DNA of 64,000 bases from Megascapheus bottae (Eukaryota > Chordata > Mammalia > Rodentia > Geomyidae), in contig JANJXV010000037.1 in assembly GCA_024803745.1 (NCBI GenBank), positions 5,407,001 to 5,471,000 on the forward strand. Direction: 5' to 3'. How positions within the stretch are numbered: position 1 is the stretch's first letter; each line of letters begins with the position of its first letter. The position numbers were made by a program, and so were the translations under genes. The notes beneath the pieces were generated by a model, which ran no database searches, was not told the origin of the DNA, and saw only the letters and a program-made list of their open reading frames with translations. Below are positions 10,754-22,002 of the stretch, piece by piece.

Positions 10754-11300
10754 CAAAAACCCTTTGTTGTTCCTCAGTTGTTTTGGTTATCTGTAGTTAG
10801 TTCATTATGACTTTTATGAGAATGTTGATACTTACTACTTACATTAGTTAAGGCTAACAAGTGTTAGTGACATTCTCAGAGTGGCTTAGTCTTGGTATAA
10901 AAACTCAATAGAATCTCCCAGACTACATTAAACTGATTCAAGAATGGAGCCAATTTAATTACACTAAGGAATAAGGACTGTGGTCCTTATTTGGAAAGTT
11001 GTTCACTCAGGTTGGTTAATTATAGTGATGATTCCCCTATATGTGTTCTATGCAGAACTACTTCTTAGGCGCTAAGTGGCTTTGAGGCGAGCCAAGCAAG
11101 GCCCTTAGACACTGGGTAAGCCAAAAAGAATAATAGAAGAGAGATAACATGGGAAAAGGAGGTGAATGGGTTTTTCTTTTCATAAGATCTGATAACTTGA
11201 AAGTGTCGTGTATTATGGAATACGTTCATCCCCTCTTCTAAGATGAAGGAAAACATAGGCTAGCTTCTACATATCAATGTAGGAGATTTCATGCGTGTAT
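10754..11300. other. Unassigned sequence
   Basis: No recognised repeat, exon or RNA. Confidence 0.4.
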
Positions 11301-11302
11301 GA

Positions 11303-11472
11303 GCCAGTGGTGATGCTGGAACTCAGGGCCTGGGCAGTAACTATAAGCTTGGTCTTTTGGTTGGTAATTAAAGGTAAGAGTCTCACAGACTTTCCCGCCG
11401 GGCCTTTTTCAAACTGCAATTTGCAGCCTCCTGAGAAGGTAGGGTTGTAGGCATGAGCCATGGATGCCAGGT
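11303..11472 (-). mobile_element. B1-like/Geo composite SINE, minus, deleted
   Basis: Reversed Geo start (GATGCTGGAACTCAGGGCC), then, after a deletion of much of the Geo monomer, TAAGAGTCTCACAGACTTTC and the B1-like end AGGCATGAGCCATGGATGCC. Confidence 0.75.
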
Positions 11473-12058
11473 TCAATATGGGAGATTTAAAGAAACTGCT
11501 TTTTATTTATATATCATTGAAAGATTAAAAAAAGATGATATGCAGGAAAGTCGATGATTCATTCTAAGCAGGGTTCACAGATGACTTTATTTGTTTTTCC
11601 TGATTTTAAATGGATGCAGGCCATATTCTTAAATTATATATTCAATAAACTTGATACTTGGCTCCTCTTGTCATGGTGTGACAGTATCCTTAAACTTCAA
11701 TGGACCAGAAAATACAATTGCACAATTATCACTCAGACCGCAAGCAATAAACATGATGAATGAAAAGCCAGCGATCTGCTATAGTGACATAAGCAGAATC
11801 CTCTAGCATCTGTGAGAACTATAAATTTTCTACCAAAATTTAACAGCAACCTTTTCCCATTCCCAAATAATAACTTATAAGAATCATACATGTGGGTATT
11901 TTTATTTTTCTCTATAAAGTATCTATGGTATTAATTAGTGGAGATTTTACACAAGATAATAATTCTGTCATAAATATTTTTTAGATTAATCTAATGTTTC
12001 CACACTTTTCATAGTGCTCTCAAATGCTTCTATTATTAATTATTTGTTTCATGTTTTT
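11473..12058. other. Unassigned AT-rich sequence
   Basis: No recognised element or gene. Confidence 0.4.
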
Positions 12059-12059
12059 G

Positions 12060-12287
12060 TGCAAGATACTGGGGCTTGAACTCGGGACTGCCTGCTTTTC
12101 TTTGGCTTTTTTTTTGTTCAAGTAGCTCTACCACCACTTGACCTGTACTTTCACTGATTACTTTTTGCTGGCTAATTTGTGAGATGTCTCACAGAATTCC
12201 TTTTTACCAGCTGGCTTGTGAACTATGATTCCCATATTTCTGCCTCCTGAATAGCTAGGATTACAGGCATGAGTCATCAGCATCAAA
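12060..12287 (-). mobile_element. B1-like/Geo composite SINE, minus
   Basis: Reversed Geo monomer (ATACTGGGGCTTGAACTCGG), then TTTTTGCTGGCTAATTTGTG and the B1-like end TAGCTAGGATTACAGGCATG. Confidence 0.85.
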
Positions 12288-12294
12288 AGCACTT

Positions 12295-12440
12295 TATGGT
12301 ATTTGAGTTTCATATCCTTTTAAGACTGAATAGGCATGAATTATCCTATTTTGCAGATAAAGATTGGAAACTCACAGTCATTCAATTAGTTGCTAATGAT
12401 CCAGTTATCCTGATGAGGATTAGAACCTAGACTTCTGGTA
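12295..12440 (+). mobile_element. MIR SINE fragment
   Basis: Diverged match to the 3' half of MIR: a CCTATTTTGCAGATAAAGAT block where MIR has the 'CCATTTTACAGATGAGGAAAC' block, followed by a weak 'AGTAAGTGGCAGAGC'-like part. Confidence 0.55.
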
Positions 12441-12487
12441 GCATGGTTTTAACATAATCATTAAGTAATGTGCATCTGTGGATGTGG

Positions 12488-12600
12488 ACTTTGGGGCATT
12501 ATGGTAGAGCACTAGCCTTGAGCAAAATGCTCAGAGACAGCATCCAGGCTGTGAGTTCAAGTCCTATGACTGTCAAAAAAAAAGAAAGAAAAGAAAAAAA
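12488..12600 (+). mobile_element. Geo right-monomer fragment
   Basis: Only the right half is present (GGTAGAGCACTAGCCTTGAG, then GTGAGTTCAAGTCCTATGAC), with an A-rich tail. A 5'-truncated SINE; the head type cannot be told. Confidence 0.8.
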
Positions 12601-13769
12601 GACATGGACTTAGCAAGTATTAATCCCTGAAATCAAATTTGAGTACAAAACAAAAGAAAGAAGGGTGATAAAGAAAGAAAGGAGAGAAGGAAGGAAAATA
12701 GAGAAATAACAAAGATGTAGCTGCATAAAGCTTATTGAAGGGTAAAGTCTACTTCTGCCACCTGCAAATGATTTAGTCTCCAAATCCTCTAACTCCATGG
12801 GGTCAGTGATAAAACCCTCTCTGGAGCACCCTTATGAGGATTCAGCATGCAGATCTGCCTGGTCTAGGGCCTGTCACATAGCCAGCACACAATGCTGTTT
12901 AGGTGTCATAAGGCTAATTCCCAGCCTGCGTGATATGCGGTGCTGTGCTGAAGTATTGTAAGTGTTGGAACTTCAGCAAATGAAAGGATAATGAAGCATC
13001 CTTTTCTTAAAACTGTGTCTGCACTGAATAGTAGGCAGCTCTCATTCACCCAAGCTGCTTTTCCCAGCAGGGATTGCGCTGGACAGTATTTTATCTTTTC
13101 TATTGGCAAAGCTTTAGCTTTTTGCACATCTGTCAGCTCAGCAGGCTCTGGTGATTCTCCAAAGCTGGCCACATTTACCTTTGACCTCAAAGGAAACAAA
13201 ACCAAACCAGGAACTAGTCATGTGTGAGGTGTCTAAAAAGCTGGCAGCCTGAGATTCATATTGTACTTTCTCTGTACTCCCTCCACGTGTTAACTTGATT
13301 AGGCTGATATTTAAACATGTTTTTGGAGTGTGAGTTGGAAAATGGGGGTCACACATGTGTTGTGTAGGAGGTAGACGGTGTTCTGCATGCCAGTTTCCTT
13401 GTAAGTACCTATCAGCAGTAGAGATGCTAGTAAATGCTGGAAATGCTGCATTCTAACCTGTGGCAAGCTGGGAGATATTTTACTTAAGATCCTGTTATTA
13501 GGTGAGGCCATGAAGTCAAGTTGGCTAAGCTGAGATTGTGTCCAGACAGTGTTGTCTCAAAAGATGAAATGGCAGAATGTTGAGACAATTGGTAAAAAAG
13601 GAAATGGAGAGGAAAATGCTTATACTGCGAAGAAAAGGCCATTTTCTTTCCTTGCTCCTCCTACAAGTTTATTCACTTATGATCGTGTATATTCAGCTAT
13701 TCTCTGATTCAAACATGATTTCCTAATTATGGAAGTTCAATCATAAATGAACATAAGATACAATATTTG
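12601..13769. other. Repeat-poor block with small overlapping ORFs
   Basis: No transposable element recognised. Around 12900-13510 several ORFs of 60-100 codons overlap on both strands with no recognisable protein similarity, so none is called a gene. The block 12990-13210 holds a DR1-like nuclear-receptor motif and may be regulatory. Confidence 0.4.
13175..13187 (-). promoter_or_regulatory. DR1-like nuclear receptor motif
   Basis: TTACCTTTGACCT on the plus strand is, on the minus strand, AGGTCA-A-AGGTAA: two direct half-sites spaced by one base, with one mismatch to the HNF4/RXR/PPAR consensus. A motif alone does not show function. Confidence 0.35.
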
Positions 13770-14002
13770 CCAGATTCTATTAGGTCACACCTGTGATCCT
13801 AGCTACTCAGGAGGCTGAGATCTGAGGACTAAGGTTCAAAGTTAGCCTGGGCAGGGCCAGTCTGTGAGACCCTAATCTACAAGTAGCCCCACTCACCTAA
13901 AGCTGGATATAGACCTGTGGGTCACATAGTAGCCTACCAGCCAACTGGAAAAACTAAAGGACAGTGCCCAGGCCCAGAGTACTAACCCTAGTACCAGTAT
14001 AA

Positions 14003-14003
<1 letters not shown>
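13770..14003 (+). mobile_element. B1-like/Geo composite SINE
   Basis: The head CACACCTGTGATCCTAGC and GGAGGCTGAGATCTGAGG is followed by a diverged Geo monomer ending GTACTAACCCTAGTACCAG. Extra sequence lies in the link. Confidence 0.8.

Positions 14004-14045
<42 letters not shown>
14004..14045 (+). repeat. (AC)n microsatellite
   Basis: About 20 AC units at the 3' tail of the SINE. Confidence 0.97.
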
Positions 14046-14047
<2 letters not shown>

Positions 14048-15289
14048 TCTAGAACAGGCAAAGACAGAAATCAGATTAATAGTTGTTAGAAGTTAGAGTG
14101 GGAGGAAATGAAGAATGACTGCTGATGAGTACGGAGTTTAATTTGGAGATAATAAAATGTTTTAAAACTGAATGTGCCAATGTTTATATACTTTTTTGAA
14201 TATACATTGTGTTGCATACTTCAAATGATTGAATGCCATGTGGACCATATCTTCATAAAATACTATTTGGAGACATAAGACAAACTGATCTACTCTTCAG
14301 AGCCAGAGAAGGCTGCCCTGAGTAAGAAATGGCTCAGGGGGATTCTTCAATATAGAAAATAATTATCTATCGGGTGGTTGGGATATTGTTCTTTAGGAAA
14401 TTGAAGAGGGGTGACAACAACATGAGCAAGATGAGATCAGGTGTTTTTTTAAAGTTCCCTTTGACTGTTTTGGGAATCATTGCTAGGACCAAAATGGTAA
14501 TAAGCTTTAAGCCTCAGATGAAGAGACTACAGAAAAATCTCTTTTCGTACTAATTTCCTCAATCTATTATCTATTCATCTTTTGCAGACTCAATTTTTGC
14601 CCAGTGCTAGGAAGTGGAACTATTCAGAAAACCTGATGTCGTATCCTGCATATTTCAAAACTAGTCATTAAACACATGAACCATAGCTCTTCAGTTCAAT
14701 CAGTTTCAGATTCGTTATCGTTCTCTGGTGGGACAGAGCATTGACTACTCAGGTATGTGCTTACATGTCAGGTGGAGGAGAAAAGACTCATATCTTAGGG
14801 CTTTATTGAACGGGAATTAGTCAAGGCTAAGGGGTCAGAGCATGGACACTGGAGGCAATCAGATTCTGAATTGGAAATAGAGTGCAGGCATTTGTTCCGA
14901 TCCAGGTCTGATGAGTCAGCACTAGAGATGAGCTCAAGGATTAGCTAAGAGCATCCATCACTGTGGGAGGGTTCTGTGACTATTTCCTGTCACTCAGATC
15001 TCAGTCATTAGATAGTCACTGATGGAGTCAGGTGCAAAGTTCTGGGATTGATGGGGGAGGCTCTCAGTTGAGAACAAAGTTAGTAAGGGTCCTTTAACAT
15101 AACTGCTTCTTGTGAAGACATAAGGACTGATCTTCTTCCATTTTAACAGAGGGGACCCATTCCAGAAGCACAAATGGTTCTACCTGAGTGTATGACAAGG
15201 TATGTACAGGGTTTGGAGAGCCTGTTAGTTTTCTACAGCCTATCTTCAGGCTTGCCTTAACTGAAATATTTATTTCCTCTTTCTATGTA
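14046..15289. other. Unassigned sequence
   Basis: About 1.2 kb without a recognised repeat, exon or RNA gene. Confidence 0.4.
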
Positions 15290-15386
15290 ACAAATATATG
15301 TATATATGTGCATATATATGTATACATATATATACATGTATGTATATATACATATATATATGTATATATATACATATATATATACA
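15290..15386. repeat. (TA/CA)-rich alternating repeat
   Basis: Alternating purine-pyrimidine sequence made of ATATGT/ATATAC units. It is nearly self-complementary, so it could fold or cruciform. Small ORFs on both strands are artefacts of the repeat. Confidence 0.95.
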
Positions 15387-15642
15387 ATTCCAGGTATTAA
15401 GACATAAACATGTTTGGGGTGAGCCATTATTCTTCCTACCACTGAAGAAATGCAGAATTTGCAGAACAATAATAAGATCTGCACACTCTCCTCTTGGAGA
15501 TAAACATTTTCCTTTGGTCTTTCCACTTTCCTTCTAAATAGTAGAGGGTGCCTGAAACATTTTCTTCTCCTATTACTTGGTGGATGGTTATTGTCTTCTG
15601 CTAGTAATCAGAGACTTCTATATGTGAGTAAAATGGTGGTAG

Positions 15643-15900
15643 AATCAGGTGCTGGGGGATCCTGCATGTAATCCTAGCTCCTTAAGAGTCTGAGGAGATT
15701 TGAGGATTGCAATTCAAAGCCAGCATAGGCAGGAAAGTCTAGGGAGACTCTAATATACAATTATGAAATATACATGCACACACATACATACTTGCATACA
15801 CACAGCAGAGCTGTGGATCAAGTGGTAGAGTGCTATTCTTGAGCATTAAAACCTCAGGAACATCCCTGCTCCAAGTTCAAGCCTTTTGATGAGCAGACGC
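15643..15900 (+). mobile_element. B1-like/Geo SINE with internal AC-rich insert
   Basis: The head (CATGTAATCCTAGCTCC) and Geo monomer (GGATCAAGTGGTAGAGTGC) are separated by extra ACACACATACATAC sequence at about 15770-15806. The element is otherwise ordinary. Confidence 0.8.
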
Positions 15901-15997
15901 ACACAAGAACTGTAGTAGAGGGATCATAGAATGACATACTTACATATATGTGATGAAAGGTTTGACTTTAATTATGGCTTAAAAGGTTTTGTTTTAC

Positions 15998-16207
15998 CAG
16001 GTGCTGATGGATCATGCCTGTAATTCTAGCAACTCAGGAAATTGAGATCTGAGGACATTAGTTCAAAGGCAGCCTAGACAAGAATGTCTGTGAGATTCTT
16101 ATCTCCAATTAACTAGAAAACAAACTGGAAGTATAGATGTGGGTCAAGTGGTAGAGCACCAGCCTTGAGCAAAAAGCCCATATCCTGAGTTCAAGTCCCA
16201 GGACCGG

Positions 16208-16209
<2 letters not shown>
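15998..16209 (+). mobile_element. B1-like/Geo composite SINE
   Basis: Complete: GGATCATGCCTGTAATTC head, TTATCTCCAATTAACTAG link, AAGTGGTAGAGCACCAGCC right monomer ending CAAGTCCCAGGACCGGC. Confidence 0.88.

Positions 16210-16260
<51 letters not shown>
16210..16260 (+). repeat. (AC)n microsatellite
   Basis: About 25 uninterrupted AC units at the SINE tail. The long minus-strand ORF starting upstream of it and reading through the repeat is spurious. Confidence 0.98.
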
Positions 16261-16262
<2 letters not shown>

Positions 16263-16854
16263 TTCTTTGTTGGTTTTGGATATGCTTACAAAATAGCCCA
16301 GGAGTATGCAAGGGTAGAGGTGAAAGCATAGCCATTAGGAAGCAGTTGTAATTGTCCACGAAAGAGTGATAGCTGTATCTGCAGAATGGATTTCCTCCAT
16401 GCTCACTGTTTGGTATGGAGGAGTATATGAATTTTGGGAGAGTTACAAGAACTCTCAGATAGCAGTATTGTATTCTTATGTAAGGGAACGTAATCTCATG
16501 GGCAATAAGAGGAATATTCAGATAGTATCTCCCACAATAATTTGAGTTTGTGCTGTACAGAGGAAGCTGAATTCCAGGTAGCCTCAAAGAAAATCCACAA
16601 CTTGCCAAAGCAGGGAAACCTAATTTAGAGCAACATGCTGAAGGTAAGAGCTGCTTTCCATCATATCCCATAGGATAGAGGACTCAGAAAGGAGACAGGG
16701 GCACAGATGGCACTTTACATGTCAGATAAGAAGAGCCATGACTGCATGCTCAGCACAGGGACAATGCAGAGGATTTTGATAGAGTACAGTTGGTAGACAT
16801 TATAGGTAAAACCCATCACTTAATGTTTGACTCAGTGGAAGTGATTGATTATGG
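16261..16854. other. Unassigned sequence
   Basis: No recognised element. The minus-strand ORF at 16144-16671 draws part of its length from the SINE and AC repeat; the rest has no recognisable similarity. Confidence 0.4.
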
Positions 16855-17062
16855 TAATTATAGCTAATCCTTGCATGGCACTCAAATACTATACTCAGAG
16901 TGCTTTTTATACATTAACTCAATTAATCCTTTTACAATCCTATGATTTTGGATTATGTCCATTTTTTTACTTGAAGAATTCAAGGCACAATGAGGACAAG
17001 TAATATGTTCAAGCACCAGACCGGCATAAATGGTAGAACTGAAATTTAAGCCTACGAAGTGA
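16855..17062 (+). mobile_element. MIR SINE
   Basis: Good match to the MIR core and 3' end: ACATTAACTCAATTAATCCT, then a CCATTTTTTTACTTGAAG block, AAGGCACAATGAGGACAAGT and a degraded 'TGGCAGAGCCGGGATT'-like end (TGGTAGAACTGAAATTT). Confidence 0.8.
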
Positions 17063-18089
17063 GATTGAGGTACTTTATTTTAGAGGAAAATACACATATA
17101 GGATTTTATTTTATAGGAAAGTCCCCATTTCTGGATCTATTTCATGTCACTTGAATTTCATTCTGCCATTTAAGTTCATTTATTCAGCAAGCATTTAACA
17201 AGAGCTTAGCATATTAGATTGGCTGGAGGTGAGTCAGCAAGAAAAAGTCACAGAAGATAAAGCAAGAGGGACATTGAACCAGATTATGTAATTCTTTGGG
17301 GCCTCAGCAAGTTCCTTAGTTTTCCTCGAATAAGTTGTAAAAAAGTTTTGGAAAGGTCTTAAAAATTGATTGGTTTGACTTAAGTTTTTAAAGATTTCTT
17401 TTTGGATGTGTGTTTAAAATATCCTGTAGGTGTGCAAGATGGACAATTGGCAAAGCATGGCCAGGAAGCAGGCTGCTGTAAGGGTCACTTAGGAGTGACA
17501 GCCAAGGAAGGATTAACCAGTGTCACATGGTGTGTGTGTTGAACGTGAAACTAAAATGGTCTTATTGGTGCATTTGTTCTTAGGCCTGAGATAGAAGAAT
17601 GACATTACTGCTAATTCTCAAAATTGCTTATAACTTGAGACCCATTTTTTGGTACCAGACACTTTAATAGTTGGCAATGTTATTATATAATAGTATGGGA
17701 ATGGTATTAATATAATACCTGTGACGCATAGCTTTATTGTGGTTTAAAAATTAATTATGCAAAATTATTTTGATAACAGATAGGGTGAAGTTAGAATACA
17801 TGTGAGTGAAAGTGAGATTTGTTAAAATTTCTTGTAGTTCTTTTCTGCTGAGGGAAAGGAAAGGGAAGGGTTAAGGGGATGAATATGATCAAGCTTGATT
17901 TTATATGTTTGCCTGTAGCATGATGGCACTCAATAAAATTGTTTAAAATGGTAGAGAAAAGAGGGGATATTAAGAAAGAGTAATATAAATGGGGTGAATC
18001 TATTCAAAGTTCAAGTCCCATAGATTTGTGCTTCTCATATGAGTAGCACCACATTTATATGTGCTAGTAGAAGACCAGTGGGAAACTTC
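17063..18089. other. Unassigned sequence
   Basis: About 1 kb with no recognised repeat or gene; ordinary AT-rich DNA. Confidence 0.4.
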
Positions 18090-18410
18090 TCTGGAGATCA
18101 GTTATGGATGGTATACAAAACATGTTGGAATTTTTACTCCAAATATCTTAGAACATGACCTTAGTGATATATTTTCTGGCCGTAATAAAGTTGAAGTGGG
18201 GGGACTGGTGTAGGCCCTTATCAATATGATTGGTGGTCTTTATAGAAAAGGGAAACTGGACACAGAAATGCACATACTGAAAATAGCATGTGAACATAAA
18301 GACAGAAATCTAGCTGATGATGCTTCAGGCCAATGACAGTGAAACCTCAGATAGATACCTCTCATAGTCCTCTGCAGTCAGCTCTGCTAGCACTTTTCAT
18401 CTTGATCCCT
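18090..18410 (+). mobile_element. MaLR (MLT1-like) LTR fragment
   Basis: The order of segments resembles the MLT1 LTR: an ATATCTTAGAACATGACCTTAG block, GTAGGCCCTTATCAATATGA with TTGGTGGTCTTTATAGAAAAG, then GGACACAGAAATG. Diverged, with limits approximate. Confidence 0.55.
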
Positions 18411-18767
18411 AAGCATTCAAACAATGAAATGATGATCTGTTCTTTGGACTATGGCACTTAGACTATGGCAGTTCCGGAAATCCAATGCAAGGTCTTTGAC
18501 AACAGAAGTTTACAACTCAAAACTGGGATTTGATAGAGGACCAGAGAAAGAACTGAGACATACCTACCAGCAAGATGCTGGAACAAAAGCTAAGTGATCT
18601 ACATGCTGATGACCCAGGAGCTACTGGAACTACAGCACTCGGACTCTGTCAGGCCCACAGAAAATGTTCAGTAAACATTTATTGCCTGACAGAATGTCTA
18701 ATGGGTATAAACAGTGACTACAGAATAATATCATGCAAACACTATTATATTTCTTTTTTTTAACCTT
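18411..18767. other. Unassigned sequence
   Basis: Possibly the rest of the MaLR element, too diverged to be sure. No gene seen. Confidence 0.35.
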
Positions 18768-18992
18768 TTTGTGCTGGTTCTGGGGATTGAACTCAGGGCC
18801 TGGGCACTGTCCCTGAGCTTTTTTGCAGGAAACTAGCACTCTACCACTTGAACCATAGGTCTATTTCTGGCATTGATGATTGGAAATTAGTTTTATACAG
18901 TTTCCTGCTCTGGCTGGCTTCAAATTGCCATCCTCAGATCTCAGTCTCTTGAGTTGCTGGGATTACAGGCATGAGCCATAAGTACTAGGCTT
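18768..18992 (-). mobile_element. B1-like/Geo composite SINE, minus
   Basis: Reversed Geo monomer (GGGATTGAACTCAGGGCC, CTAGCACTCTACCACTTG) and B1-like head (GATCTCAGTCTCTTGAGTTG, GGGATTACAGGCATGAGCC). Confidence 0.9.
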
Positions 18993-19017
18993 CACTATCT
19001 TCTTTCTTTTTTCCAAG

Positions 19018-20115
19018 TATTTTTTATTGTAATTAATAGAAGGGTTATATTATATTCACCACATAGAAGGTGCATTACTTCACAAACATTGATACCTTTT
19101 TTCATGTCATGGTCCCCATTTCCCTCCCTCCCTCCCCTCAACTCGTCTTGATTTCCCCCCTTCCCTATCCAATTTCAAATAACCGATTAAGCATATATAA
19201 ACTATATCAGATAACAAGTTGAAATATTTTAACAATATGAGATAACCAAGGAACAGCAAAAGAGATGAGAGATAACATGGTACATTAAGGAAAACAATCT
19301 CTCATTATATGGCTTTTGTTTCTATATCCTGGAGGTCCTTACATTTAGTGTCATACTATATGGCCTTATGTATCTAGATTTTATTCTATTGTAAATCTCT
19401 GCTAGGAGAGCCCAAGGTTTCTACGTGGTTTATGACAAATGAGGGAAACCACTGAGACTATGCTCCTTTGAGTCTGGCTCTCTTCACTTAATATGATTTC
19501 TTCTAAGTCTTTCCATTTCTTTACAAATGGGGCGATGTCATTCTTTCTGACAGCAGCATAGAATTCCATTGTGTATAAATACCACATCTTGTTGATCCAC
19601 GAATCAACTGAGGGACATCAGGGGTTGTTTCCAAATCTTTACTATGGTAAATAGTACTGCATGAACATCGTTGTGCTAGTGGATATAGTATGTCTTTGTT
19701 TCTGGATGGTTGGGTAAATGCCTAGCAGTGGAATTGCTGGGTCATAGGGGAGCTCTATGTTTAGTCTTTTGAGGCACTGCCATACTGTTTTCCATAGTGG
19801 TTGGACGAGTTTGCATTCCCACCAACAGTGTAGTAGTGATCCCTCCTGGCTACATCCTCTCCAGCATCTGTTGTTACTGGATTTCTTGATCCTGGCCATT
19901 ATAAATGGAGTGAGGTGGAATCTTAGAGTTGTTTTGATTTGCATTTCTTTTATGACCAGAGATGTTGAGCATTCCTTCATGTGTGTATAGGCCATTTTTA
20001 TTTCTTCTTTAGAGAAGACTCTCTTTAAGTCTTTGGCCTATCTTTTAATGGGATGGTTGTTTCTTTGGAGATTAGTTTTTTTGATGGGAAACCATTGGCA
20101 ACGGTGTGAGATAGC
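19018..20115 (-). mobile_element. LINE-1, 5'-truncated, ORF2 end and 3' UTR
   Basis: Minus-strand LINE-1. From right to left it encodes the C-terminal part of ORF2 (19642-19995 with conserved [20 protein letters not shown] and [15 protein letters not shown]; 19402-19587 with MWYLYTMEFYAAVRKNDIAP). The 3' UTR follows and ends in a T-run on the plus strand. The copy is broken by frameshifts and stops and lacks the endonuclease and reverse-transcriptase domains. The same 3' UTR occurs at 49300, 57511 and 59474. No clear target duplication was found. Confidence 0.92.
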
Positions 20116-20179
20116 TTTCTCTTTATTTAATTTTCTGAAATAATTAATTTATAGGAAACAAAGGTATATTTTGCTTTAT

Positions 20180-20450
20180 GGCTTTGGAAGTGTTACTTTA
20201 TGGCTTTGGGGCTGTCCTGAGCCAGCCCATTGTAGCCAGAGCACATGGAAGGATAAAGCTTCTTGCCTCCTGGACAGAAAATGAAGAAACAAATGAGACA
20301 GGAAGAGACAAGATCCCATAATCTAATCTGAGAATATTCTCCCAGGACCCAATGACCTGCTCTGATGATCTCTCCACAGCAGCACACTGGGTGACAGGAC
20401 TTTAAAAATGAGATTTCAGTGGGGACCATGCAGATCCAAACCATAACAAA
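20180..20450 (-). mobile_element. MaLR (THE1/MST-like) LTR fragment, minus
   Basis: The plus strand ends GATTTCAGTGGGGACCATGC and AGATCCAAACCATAACA, which is the reverse of the usual MaLR start (TG-TATGGTTTG...GTCCCCA). Internal blocks (CCCAGGACCCAATGACCTGC) also fit. Diverged. Confidence 0.5.
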
Positions 20451-21381
20451 AAATTGTAATAAAAAATTTTGACAGGAAGATTTTCCGATGTCATCCCTTC
20501 CAGGACATGCTGTGAGAGGACCTTTGGTCTCTTCTCATGACACTTAAATCTATCGAGATATGTAATGTCTTCCTAATGTTTTTAGGAAGTCAAACGCCAA
20601 GCCTCTATCTTCATGTGCTGCTATTATGAGAACCATGGAGTATATACATCCTGGAAATATAATCAGAAATCTTTAAAAACCATAGTTAAAGGGGCTGGAT
20701 TTATCTGAATCTGATATGTCAAAAACAGTTAAAGTTGACAATGCTTGTTGAAGAGCCAAGTTTTCTAAGTCCTCCAATCAATTGGTGCATTTTTTCTTTA
20801 TTAACTTACTCTCTAAGAATGAGATAAGCATTTGGTCAACTTGTTGCTTTTTATTTCCTTAATAAAAATTCATTTCATCAAATTCATGGTTTAAGTACAC
20901 ATTATTGTCCATGATATTTCAGTTTGTGCTTTTGATTACTCAATTGGCCACGATGGGATTTGGTGTTCTAGCTCATGATATCATGTAACGATGTAAACAT
21001 CGTTAGAAGGTTTCTTTAGCATTACAGGAAGGAAACAGACTGCCATGTTTCCTCATGACGGTAACAATAAAACATATACCAGCTCCAGAGAGCAGCATCA
21101 ATCTTGGCTGGGAGACAGTGTTGGATGGGAAGTGGAGAACAGCTTGCTACAAGTTTCCCTGGTGACCCTCTTCGAGGGTCAGGTTGTAAGAGCATGCAGA
21201 CAATGCTTGGCTCCCCTCGTTGATCATAAATAAAAGTCGCTGGATGCAACAGACATCTAAGTAGCTGTGCCTTCATAATTATTTATGAAGCAGGCCATGG
21301 AAAAGAGGGTGTTAAAAGTGCACAGGCAAACACCATCTTTCCATGAGAACATGGTTGACTACAGGCAGTGGGCTGGTGATA
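20451..21381. other. Repeat-poor block, possible conserved non-coding DNA
   Basis: No recognised repeat. Overlapping ORFs on both strands at 21022-21276 have no recognisable similarity. The stretch ends with a compact TCATAATTATTTATGAAGC, an AT-palindrome of the kind seen in homeodomain-bound enhancers. Conservation cannot be judged here. Confidence 0.35.
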
Positions 21382-21412
21382 TATAGAGGGACCACAGTGA
21401 CCTAAGTCAGGT

Positions 21413-21560
21413 ACTGAGTATAGTTCTTTTGGAACAATATCACATCCTCCCTTATTTTCTCATGTTTTCCCCCTCCTGACTGTTCCCCTCCCCTTAAGTT
21501 GTACAATTCATTCATTTCCAACGTAGAGTCTGGTGAGTATCACGTGGGGCAGATCTTACA
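21413..21560 (-). mobile_element. LINE-1 3'-UTR fragment, minus
   Basis: Parallels 25750-25890: a C/T-rich run, then TTAAGTTGTACAATTCATTC, ATTTCCAACGTAGAGTCTGG and TGAGTATCAC. Same 3'-UTR family, short and diverged. Confidence 0.55.
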
Positions 21561-21801
21561 AGAAAAGAGAAGCCAGCATTACATTCATTCTAATGTTTTC
21601 ACTTCTTCATCTTTGTAGGTGGTAAATAGTATGCAGCCAATATGATGTCTCAGGCCCTACAATTTCCCCTAAGAAGCAATTGTATTCAGCTGAATTGCTC
21701 ATCTATTTGGTTAGTTGCTTTAGAGACAAGCTTCCCTCTTGTTGAGTTCTAGTCACCAAGAATAGGCATGGTTAATCAAATCCAGAATGACTATTTTCTT
21801 T

Positions 21802-21982
21802 CTTTTTTTGCAAGTCCTGGGCCTTGAACCCAGGGCCTTGGCACTGTCTTTGTGTTTCCTCAAGGCTAGAGCTCTACCCATTTGAGCCACAGCACCACCT
21901 CTGACTTTTTCCTATATATGTGGTACCGAGGAATTGAACCCCGGTCTTCATGCATGCTACCACTAGACCAAACTCCCAGCCC
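21802..21982 (-). mobile_element. IDL-Geo SINE, minus, 20-bp target duplication
   Basis: Reversed right monomer (CCTGGGCCTTGAACCCAGG, TCAAGGCTAGAGCTCTACCC), link (TCCTATATATGTGGTACCG) and head (GAGGAATTGAACCC, CATGCTACCACTAGACC). It is bounded by perfect copies of CCAGAATGACTATTTTCTTT at 21782-21801 and 21983-22002. Confidence 0.95.
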
Positions 21983-22002
21983 CCAGAATGACTATTTTCT
22001 TT

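Noticed and set aside
12906..13205. 99-codon minus-strand ORF with two overlapping ORFs
   Set aside because: Overlapping open frames on both strands and no recognisable similarity; more likely non-coding, possibly regulatory.
15188..15537. Overlapping Tyr/Ile-rich ORFs
   Set aside because: They translate the TA/CA alternating repeat.
16144..16671. 175-codon minus-strand ORF with a Cys-Val run
   Set aside because: It reads through an (AC)n tract and a SINE; the rest has no recognisable similarity.
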